Assembly: GCA_002434915.1 (NCBI GenBank)
Contig: DJLG01000142.1
Coordinates: 1-5,027 of the forward strand
Source of the DNA: Proteobacteria bacterium UBA6522
GTDB taxonomy: Bacteria > Pseudomonadota > Gammaproteobacteria > Steroidobacterales > Rariloculaceae
Length of the DNA: 5,027 nt
Direction: 5' to 3'
Shown: one piece after another, positions 1-5,027 of the stretch
Layout of the letters: each line of letters opens with the position of its first letter
How positions within the stretch are numbered: the first letter of the stretch is position 1
Translations under genes and position numbers: made by a program
The notes under the pieces: generated by a model
Seen by the model: the letters and a program-made list of their open reading frames with translations, nothing else
Databases searched by the model: none
What the model was told of the DNA's origin: nothing

Positions 1-725
1 CCGTATGCAGTCTTCTCTTGAATATTTACCGTGATATGGGTTTTGAGGACATCATCATTAAGTTTGCTGATCGCCCAGAACGAAGAGTTGGAGCAGATGA
101 CGTTTGGGACAGAGCGGAAGATGCATTAAAACGGGCAATGGAAAGTTTAGGGATTGACTATACCTATAACCCTGGCGAAGGCGCATTCTATGGACCAAAA
201 ATTGAGTTTGTATTACGAGATGCTATTGGCCGTGACTGGCAGTGTGGAACACTTCAGGTTGATTTAAATCTACCCGGTAGATTAGGAGCTACCTATATTG
301 GAGAAGATGGAAACCGTCATACTCCTGTTCTCCTTCATAGAGCAATATTTGGTTCTCTAGAACGTTTCATCGGCATCATGCTGGAACACTATGCAGGAAA
401 TCTGCCTTTTTGGTTAGCTCCCAAACAAGTTGTTATAGCTACAATTACTTCAGATGCTGACGAATATGCTGAAGAAGTAACCCAGCAGATGGAGAATGCT
501 GGCTTACGCACTGAAATGGATCTCAGAAATGAAAAAATTAACTACAAGGTTCGTGAGCATAGCCTAATGAAAACACCCGTTTTAATTGCATTAGGCAAAC
601 GTGAGGTAGAGGAAGGGACTGTCTCCATTCGCCGACTGGGACAGAAAGGCCAAAAAGTTGTATCGCTAGCCGAAGCAATTCGTACCCTTTCTGAGGAATC
701 TCGTTCACATACTTTGTCTACCTAA
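1..725 (+). CDS. thrS: Threonyl-tRNA synthetase, C-terminal part (5' end cut by window edge)
   Basis: Cytoplasmic class II aminoacyl-tRNA synthetase that joins threonine to tRNA-Thr. The frame is open from the left edge (first whole codon at 3) and ends with TAA at 723-725, giving about 240 residues of a protein that is usually about 640. The TTG at position 18 is an internal leucine codon, not a start: the residues before it continue the family sequence (SLLLNIYRDMGF). Visible parts are the end of the catalytic core, with GEGAFYGPKIEF and QCGTLQVD; class II motif 3 around HRAIFGSLERFIGI, whose His is the third zinc ligand in this family; and the anticodon-binding domain from PFWLAPKQVV through DLRNEKINYKVREHSL to the end. 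The N-terminal TGS and editing domains, motif 1, motif 2 and the other zinc ligands lie outside the window. Wording of the core is alphaproteobacterial in style. The next gene follows 23 bp later on the same strand. Confidence 0.96.
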   Translation, partial: VCSLLLNIYRDMGFEDIIIKFADRPERRVGADDVWDRAEDALKRAMESLGIDYTYNPGEGAFYGPKIEFVLRDAIGRDWQCGTLQVDLNLPGRLGATYIGEDGNRHTPVLLHRAIFGSLERFIGIMLEHYAGNLPFWLAPKQVVIATITSDADEYAEEVTQQMENAGLRTEMDLRNEKINYKVREHSLMKTPVLIALGKREVEEGTVSIRRLGQKGQKVVSLAEAIRTLSEESRSHTLST

Positions 726-748
726 TTACTCTATCTTAAGGAAGTTAA

Positions 749-1603
749 ATGCGTGCCATCAGCTTTGAACATAAGGGCAAACCAAGCTTTGGATTGCTAA
801 ACGAAAGTGGCGTTATAGATGCCGGCGCTAGACTTTCAGGACAGTTTTCTGATCTCCGCAGTATTTTAATCGCTGGGGCTCTGGGAAAGCTTCATGATTT
901 ACATTGCGTTGATGCGGACTTTTCTGAAGAAGATATTAACTACCTACCCGTTATTCCAAATGCTTCTAAAATCCTATGCGTAGGGATTAATTATCTTGGT
1001 CATATAAAAGAAACTGGCCGAGACATACCTAAATACCCAGTTTTATTTACTCGTTTCTCAGATTCCATTGTTGGACATAATGCTCCACTGATTCGGCCCA
1101 AGGTATCAACAGATTTTGATTATGAAGGAGAGCTGGCTGTCATTATTGGAAAACGAGCAAGGCATGTTCCACAAGCTGAAGCAATGGACTATGTAGCTGG
1201 CTACAGTTGTTTTAATGAGGGTAGCATTCGTGACTTTCAAAGGCACACAATTCAGTTCACAGCAGGAAAAAACTTTTACAAAAGCGGTAGTTTTGGCCCA
1301 CATATGATTACAAGTGATGAGCAACCTGATCCAAATGCGTTTCACCTGCAAACAAGACTGAATGGACAGGTTCTTCAGGATTCTCCTGTAAGTGATCTTT
1401 GTTTTAATATCCCTGAACTCATTGAATACTGTTCTTCCTGGACCCCTCTAGAACCTGGCGATGTCATAGTAACCGGAACACCTGGTGGCGTAGGCCGAGT
1501 ACGAAAACCGCCAATCTGGATGAAACCGGGAGACACGGTTGAAATTGATATAAAAGGCGTGGGGTTGCTCAGCAATACTATTATTGACGAGAAAGCAGAT
1601 TAG
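749..1603 (+). CDS. Fumarylacetoacetate hydrolase (FAH) family protein
   Basis: A 284-residue soluble protein of the FAH/2-hydroxyhepta-2,4-diene-1,7-dioate isomerase superfamily, whose metal-dependent members hydrolyse or isomerise 1,3-diketo and enol acids in catabolic pathways. The short N-terminal domain (about 1-70) is followed by the catalytic domain: KILCVGINYLGHIKE (about 74-88), the metal-site block DFDYEGELAVIIGK with E126 and E128, NEGSIRDFQ (156-164), GKNFYKSGSFGP, and the C-terminal GDVIVTGTPGGVG and KPGDTVEIDIKGVG. The third acidic metal position, normally Asp in an ND-x-S-x-RD motif, is Glu157 here. The ATG at 749 has a good ribosome site, AAGGAAG at 738-744, four bases upstream. 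Length matches bacterial members of the family. It lies 23 bp after thrS on the same strand, so co-transcription is likely, although no functional link to thrS is known to me. The exact substrate cannot be read from the sequence. Confidence 0.92.
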   Translation: MRAISFEHKGKPSFGLLNESGVIDAGARLSGQFSDLRSILIAGALGKLHDLHCVDADFSEEDINYLPVIPNASKILCVGINYLGHIKETGRDIPKYPVLFTRFSDSIVGHNAPLIRPKVSTDFDYEGELAVIIGKRARHVPQAEAMDYVAGYSCFNEGSIRDFQRHTIQFTAGKNFYKSGSFGPHMITSDEQPDPNAFHLQTRLNGQVLQDSPVSDLCFNIPELIEYCSSWTPLEPGDVIVTGTPGGVGRVRKPPIWMKPGDTVEIDIKGVGLLSNTIIDEKAD

Positions 1604-1617
1604 CCAGAAAAGTACCT

Positions 1618-2448
1618 CTAAGGAGACTCTGCCGTCTTAGAAGCTAATGATTTAAAATCAAATAGCTCATAATCTGCCAAATGAGACAGGCTAATATTTT
1701 GGAGACTCTTGAATAAACGTTCTGTACGACCAGGGTCTTCTTTTTCCCAACCGCTCAACATAGCTTTAATTTTTTTTCTTTGGAGGTTTTCCTGGGATCC
1801 GCATAGATTGCAGGGAATAATAGGAAACTGGCGATTCTGGGCATATTCTGAAATATGCGACTCTCGGCAGTAAGCCAGCGGCCGAATCACTACATGCTCT
1901 CCGTCGTCACTCAAAAGCTTGGGCGGCATAGCTTTAAGACGGGCTCCAAAGAACATATTTAGAAAAAGTGTTTCAACCATATCGTCCTGATGATGGCCTA
2001 ATGCAATTTTTGTTACCCCTAGTTCATCTGCAGCCCGGTAAAGTACCGCACGCCGTAATCGTGAACACAAACCACACATGGTTTTGCCTTTTTTAACGAC
2101 ACGTTTCACAACAGAATAGGTATCTTCTTCAATAATTCGGAAATCAATATTTCTGGACTCGAAGTAGCTCGGTAGAATGTCTGCCGGAAAACCTGGCTGT
2201 TTCTGATCCAAATTAACGGCTATAACTTCAAAACTAATAGGTGCTCGCTTCTTTAGCTCAAGCAAGACATCCATTAAAGTAAAGGAGTCTTTGCCGCCTG
2301 ATATGCAGACCATAATACGGTCTCCATCTTGGATCATGGCGTAATCTGCAATAGCTTTTCCTGCCAACGATCTCAAACGAGTCATCATTTTATTTGATGG
2401 ATTTCGAATTAAGTGATTTGATTGGATTGGTTGAGAAGTCACTATCAT
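1618..2448 (-). CDS. ttcA: tRNA 2-thiocytidine(32) synthetase TtcA
   Basis: Cytoplasmic ATP-dependent enzyme that puts sulfur on cytidine 32 in the anticodon loop of certain tRNAs, using an iron-sulfur cluster. The 276-residue protein shows the PP-loop that binds and adenylates (SGGKDS, residues 50-55), NLDQKQPGFP (79-88), the first cysteine pair C125-x-x-C128 before SRLRR, GHHQDD (151-156), PPKLLSDDGEHVVIRPLAYC (175-194) and the second pair C213-x-x-C216 in PCNLCGSQ. In the family C125, C128 and one cysteine of the second pair hold the cluster. Length is usual for the family, and the end DFKSL matches known homologues. I use the ATG at 2448, though no clear Shine-Dalgarno sequence precedes it; the Met codons at residues 21-22 are alternatives that would still keep the PP-loop domain whole. 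The gene is divergent from the solute-binding protein gene and convergent with the FAH gene, 14 bp away. Confidence 0.95.
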   Translation of the reverse strand: MIVTSQPIQSNHLIRNPSNKMMTRLRSLAGKAIADYAMIQDGDRIMVCISGGKDSFTLMDVLLELKKRAPISFEVIAVNLDQKQPGFPADILPSYFESRNIDFRIIEEDTYSVVKRVVKKGKTMCGLCSRLRRAVLYRAADELGVTKIALGHHQDDMVETLFLNMFFGARLKAMPPKLLSDDGEHVVIRPLAYCRESHISEYAQNRQFPIIPCNLCGSQENLQRKKIKAMLSGWEKEDPGRTERLFKSLQNISLSHLADYELFDFKSLASKTAESP

Positions 2449-2629
2449 TAGTTTTAAGTCGACGTTATGTCATTCATCAGCTACGGTTGAGACTACCTAT
2501 AGATGATATCACCCTGCTTAGTATTAAAGGATAGAGAAATTCGGATTACACAGAAGAAATTTTTACGCTCTCTCGCAGTCAAACTGACTCGGAAAAACTT
2601 GTACATCTAAGTTAGAACAAAGGTAGCAA
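2449..2629. promoter_or_regulatory. Divergent intergenic spacer expected to hold promoters for ttcA and the solute-binding protein gene
   Basis: This 181-bp stretch separates two genes read in opposite directions, so it must contain at least one promoter for each unless transcripts enter from afar. I scanned both strands for -35/-10 pairs and found only weak matches, for example TTGAGA at 2487-2492 with no good -10 box at the right distance. An 8-bp perfect palindrome, TGATATCA, lies at 2504-2511; it could be part of an operator or could be chance. I see no hairpin-plus-T terminator, RNA gene, riboswitch or small coding frame. The role is inferred from gene orientation. Confidence 0.5.
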
Positions 2630-3448
2630 ATGCTAAAACAAAAATCTCTTTTCATAGGGCTCCTTCTTAGCCTTATTTGCTCATCAATCTCGGGAAGAAC
2701 ACTGCAACAAACCCTTAATTACGGAACTTTACGAGTTGGTATAGCTTTGCATATGCCCTGGGCAATGCAAAAGCGCTCTGGTGAACTTATGGGTTTTGAA
2801 ATCGATATTGCTAATAAACTTGCTGAAGATATGAAGGTTAATGTGGAGTTTCGCGTTTATGAATCGGAACGTCTGATTCCAGCGCTTGAATCTGGAGACA
2901 TTGACATTATCATAGCGAGGCTTGCTGTTTCTCCTTCAAGAGCACTTCACGTTAATTTTAGTCAACCATATATGACAGATGAAATAACTCTTGCTACAAA
3001 CCTGCTTAGCACCACTCTTGCAGAAACCTTAGAGGACCTTAACCACCCAGACTACACAATTGCAGCTGTAAGTGGTCACAGCACTGAGGAGCTTATTGCC
3101 CATATTTTTCCCAGAAGCCAACACCAATTATATGAGGGCTCTGAATTAGCAAGTAACGCACTCATTGATGGAGCAGTTGACGCCTATCTGGAAGAGGAGC
3201 CAATACCAACCTTCTTGTCACTCGAGAACCCCAATCAAGTGGGTGCTCCGATTATCGATCCATTAGTACAAACCAGCATCGCTTTTGCGGTAAACAAAGG
3301 AGATCCTGATTTTATTGTTTTTCTTAATGCGTGGATTATCGCGCACCAATCAGATACCTGGTTAAACACTGTTCGCGACTATTGGTTTGAATCAATAAGA
3401 TGGAAAGAACAGCTTGATGACATTAACCAAGCCCCGCAGATTAATTAA
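2630..3448 (+). CDS. Periplasmic solute-binding protein, family 3 (amino-acid-type)
   Basis: A 272-residue exported protein of the bacterial extracellular solute-binding family 3, which captures polar amino acids or similar small molecules for ABC importers. An N-terminal signal peptide is visible: KQK, then a hydrophobic stretch at 7-17, with a plausible signal peptidase I site after S21 (S-I-S). C17 does not sit in a lipobox, so it is probably soluble rather than a lipoprotein. The mature part has LRVGIAL (35-40), GFEIDIANKLAE (55-66), a lobe-1 binding segment at 92-106 with R104 in the place of the carboxylate-binding Arg, AVSGHSTEE (146-154) and DAYLEEEP (184-191). Several ligand-contact serines of the family are replaced. 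Start ATG has AAAGGT at 2619-2624 upstream. No permease or ATPase partner adjoins it, so it may be an orphan component, a sensor-type protein, or work with a transporter encoded elsewhere. The gene downstream converges at 21 bp. Confidence 0.9.
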   Translation: MLKQKSLFIGLLLSLICSSISGRTLQQTLNYGTLRVGIALHMPWAMQKRSGELMGFEIDIANKLAEDMKVNVEFRVYESERLIPALESGDIDIIIARLAVSPSRALHVNFSQPYMTDEITLATNLLSTTLAETLEDLNHPDYTIAAVSGHSTEELIAHIFPRSQHQLYEGSELASNALIDGAVDAYLEEEPIPTFLSLENPNQVGAPIIDPLVQTSIAFAVNKGDPDFIVFLNAWIIAHQSDTWLNTVRDYWFESIRWKEQLDDINQAPQIN

Positions 3449-3469
3449 AAAATGCTTTCTGATATTGAG

Positions 3470-4291
3470 TCAGGGCCCTATATTCCATTGCATAGTTTCA
3501 GGATTAAACTCATACACAAGATAAATTACTGAAAGCAAAAAAAACAACCACGCAAAAATCTCGCCAGCTCGATGTTTTGGAACTTCACGCATAAAAGTTC
3601 GGGTTTTATGTGCACCATATCCGCGGATGTCCAGCGCCATTGCCTGAGTCTGCCCATTTCGCAAACCCATAACTAACATTGCAAAAGTTAGATGTTTGAC
3701 ACGTATTAATTTTCTTTTTAACCAATTTGTATCCTGGCCAAGATCCCGAATTCGTTGTGTTATTGAAATTTCTCGCCCTAATTCTAAAAATGCAGGAAAA
3801 AGCACCAAGCCAAGTACTGGCGCATGAACCAAACGGTAGTCCCAACCACGCCCGGAAAGATTCTGCACCATATCGGTTGGATGAGTTGTGAAAGCAAAAG
3901 ACAACCCTACCAAAGCAAGGGACATAAATCGTAATGCAAGAAGCGCTCCAAAACCCAGTGCCGCCCATGTTAAATCCTTGAATGGAGTTGTTATCGCGAC
4001 AATATCTGGTCCGGTTGTAGCCTGGCCACCATAAAAAAACGGGAAAACAACGGCCAGTATTAGAATAAAAGGAAGGATTATTCTTCCCAGAACCCAGTAT
4101 TTTTTTAGCGGCACACCAGTACAAAATGAGGCAACAAAAAAACACAGAAGAAACAGGCCAACACCCACGTAAATATTAGTATTAAAAATGGCCACAAAAG
4201 AAATACTTAATATAAACAGTAATTTCGAAAATGGGGTCATCTGATGAAAAAGAGAATCCCCTCCTTCAAATGAAAGGTTAGCTTTTGCCAT
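3470..4291 (-). CDS. Energy-coupling factor transporter transmembrane protein, EcfT/CbiQ family
   Basis: Inner-membrane T component of an ECF-type ABC importer; it links the ATPases to a substrate-binding S protein. The 273-residue product has hydrophobic segments at about 22-38, 40-58, 68-87, 108-136, 153-169 and 244-261. A long charged cytoplasmic region lies between the last two, as in the family. Two Arg-centred coupling motifs that press on the ATPases are recognisable: IRD at 181-183 (after TQR) and IRG at 222-224 (in LDIRGYGAHKTRT). Other members usually read ARG at both. The start at 4291 is supported by a strong ribosome site, AAAGGAG at 4305-4299, seven bases upstream and inside the end of the ATPase gene. 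The first 14 nt overlap that gene, so the two are an operon and probably translationally coupled. I avoid a gene symbol because the substrate, and hence the named system, is unknown. Confidence 0.88.
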   Translation of the reverse strand: MAKANLSFEGGDSLFHQMTPFSKLLFILSISFVAIFNTNIYVGVGLFLLCFFVASFCTGVPLKKYWVLGRIILPFILILAVVFPFFYGGQATTGPDIVAITTPFKDLTWAALGFGALLALRFMSLALVGLSFAFTTHPTDMVQNLSGRGWDYRLVHAPVLGLVLFPAFLELGREISITQRIRDLGQDTNWLKRKLIRVKHLTFAMLVMGLRNGQTQAMALDIRGYGAHKTRTFMREVPKHRAGEIFAWLFFLLSVIYLVYEFNPETMQWNIGP

Positions 4292-5027
4292 TAATTTTCT
4301 CCTTTATCATTTGAACCAATGGTGCAGTGCTGAGAACTGGCTCTTCAAATAAGCGAGCTGAAAACTCATATACAGGAGGGGGCTTTAATCGAGCTTGTTC
4401 CATTACTTTTTGATCAGAAAACAGACTGGATGGCTGTCCATCAAAAATTATTTTTCCATTGCACAATACTGCTGAACGGTCTGCATATTCTGCCACCAGC
4501 CGCATATCATGGGTAATAAAGATAACAGCTGTCCCACCATCGGCTAACTGACGTAAAAGCTGCATTAAATTTCTTGCCTGATGAAAGTCCTGACCAAAAG
4601 TAGGCTCATCCAGAACCACTACTTCGGGCTGTCCTACCACCATAGCTGCTACAGACAATCGTCTTTTTTGTCCATGACTTAATACATAAGGGCTTGCATC
4701 TCTTCTATCTAAAAGGCGCACCATCTCTAAATATTCTATTGTTTTTTTATCCACCTCGGTTTTCGTCAACCCTAAGGCTCGCAAACCATGAGCAATTTCA
4801 TCGTAAACGGTATTACATACAAACTGTTTCTCCGGCACCTGGAAAATATATGAAACCCGTTTTGCAAGTAGAGCAAAATCATATTTCGTGGTTGGAATTC
4901 CATCGACCAGTACGACCCCTGAACTGGGTTGCTGTATCCCATTAAATAAAGAAGCCAGGGTAGACTTGCCAGAGCCATTCTGACCAACTATAGCCAGCAT
5001 CTCATGAGGTCGCGCAGAAAAGGTAAC
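4278..5027 (-). CDS. ECF transporter ATP-binding protein, EcfA type (N-terminal part beyond window edge)
   Basis: ABC ATPase that powers an ECF importer at the cytoplasmic face of the membrane. The frame is open through the right edge and 249 residues are visible. The ATG at 5000 is not taken as the start, because the codons before it (VTFSARPHE) are the usual strand leading into Walker A. Numbering from that Met: Walker A GQNGSGKST (6-14), Q-loop with Q54 in FQVPEKQF, signature LSHGQKRRLSVA (107-118; His replaces the first Gly of LSGGQ), Walker B VVVLDEPT (127-134) with FGQD after it, and switch histidine H164 in FITHDM. A tail of about 35 residues starting with PPP follows, as in several ECF ATPases. 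LSHGQKRRL plus DEPTFGQD resembles the second half of fused two-ATPase proteins, so a preceding ATPase domain may lie past the edge; that is inference. It ends by overlapping the EcfT-type gene by 14 nt. Confidence 0.93.
   Translation of the reverse strand, partial: VTFSARPHEMLAIVGQNGSGKSTLASLFNGIQQPSSGVVLVDGIPTTKYDFALLAKRVSYIFQVPEKQFVCNTVYDEIAHGLRALGLTKTEVDKKTIEYLEMVRLLDRRDASPYVLSHGQKRRLSVAAMVVGQPEVVVLDEPTFGQDFHQARNLMQLLRQLADGGTAVIFITHDMRLVAEYADRSAVLCNGKIIFDGQPSSLFSDQKVMEQARLKPPPVYEFSARLFEEPVLSTAPLVQMIKEKINGKS
4299..4305 (-). promoter_or_regulatory. Ribosome-binding site of the EcfT-type gene, inside the upstream ATPase gene
   Basis: On the minus strand AAAGGAG is followed by a seven-base spacer and the ATG at 4291. 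It lies within the last codons of the ATPase gene, so ribosomes finishing the ATPase reach the start of the T-component. This fixes the start of the T-component gene and suggests coupled, balanced synthesis of the two subunits. Confidence 0.75.

Noticed and set aside
18..20. TTG as start codon of a short ThrRS-like protein
   Set aside because: The frame stays open to the left edge and the codons before it continue the ThrRS family sequence, so it is an internal Leu.
1106..1351. 81-codon open frame on the minus strand
   Set aside because: Antisense to the FAH-family gene, with no family similarity that I recognise; treated as a shadow frame.
1375..1575. 66-codon open frame on the minus strand
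   Set aside because: Also antisense to the conserved C-terminal part of the FAH-family gene, so a shadow frame.
2665..2682. Lipoprotein signal at C17 of the solute-binding protein
   Set aside because: The residues before the Cys are S-L-I; a lipobox needs a small residue (Gly, Ala or Ser) just before Cys, and here it is Ile.
3606..4145. 179-codon open frame on the minus strand
   Set aside because: It lies wholly inside the EcfT-type gene in another frame; its translation is rich in Cys, Trp and Asn with no recognisable domain, while the overlapping frame has clear membrane segments and family motifs.
4694..4945. 83-codon open frame on the plus strand
   Set aside because: Antisense to the ECF ATPase gene, whose motifs are intact across this stretch.
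4772..4987. 71-codon open frame on the minus strand
   Set aside because: Shifted frame inside the ECF ATPase gene; the true frame holds Walker A and the Q-loop here.
4998..5000. ATG as start of the ECF ATPase
   Set aside because: The preceding in-frame codons encode VTFSARPHE, the normal strand before Walker A; starting at this Met would remove part of the nucleotide-binding fold.
2630..5027. Solute-binding protein as partner of the ECF transporter
   Set aside because: ECF importers use a membrane S component instead of a periplasmic binding protein, and the genes converge rather than forming one operon.

Overview
The window reads as ordinary bacterial chromosome: six protein genes, tightly packed, with no RNA gene, mobile element, CRISPR array or phage signature that I can see. 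Base composition looks moderately AT-rich by eye. The threonyl-tRNA synthetase at the left edge has an alphaproteobacterial-type sequence (a GRDWQCGTLQVD block and a VSIRRLG tail). The TtcA protein reads closer to gammaproteobacterial homologues as I remember them. I therefore assign the source to Proteobacteria and lean only weakly to Alphaproteobacteria.

Layout, left to right. Positions 1-725 (+) hold the 3' end of thrS, cut by the window edge. After 23 bp comes a complete fumarylacetoacetate-hydrolase-family gene (749-1603, +), probably co-transcribed with thrS. It converges on ttcA (1618-2448, -), which makes the 2-thiocytidine-32 modification of tRNA. A 181-bp divergent spacer (2449-2629) must carry the promoters for ttcA and for a secreted family-3 solute-binding protein (2630-3448, +). 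That gene converges, 21 bp away, on a minus-strand transporter operon: an EcfT-type membrane protein (3470-4291) and, upstream of it and overlapping by 14 nt, an EcfA-type ATPase (4278 to beyond 5027) that runs off the right edge.

How the genes relate: the last two are the energising A and T parts of an energy-coupling-factor (ECF) vitamin or micronutrient importer. The substrate-specific S component is not in the window and would be expected further upstream on the minus strand, past 5027. The solute-binding protein belongs to a different transporter class, lies in the opposite orientation and has no permease or ATPase of its own here. thrS and ttcA both concern tRNA but are transcribed convergently and are not an operon.

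I found no previously undescribed system. The points most worth a second look are substitutions at ligand-binding positions of the solute-binding protein, an Asp-to-Glu change at a metal-ligand position of the FAH-family enzyme, and the unusual gene neighbourhood and mixed taxonomic signal around thrS.
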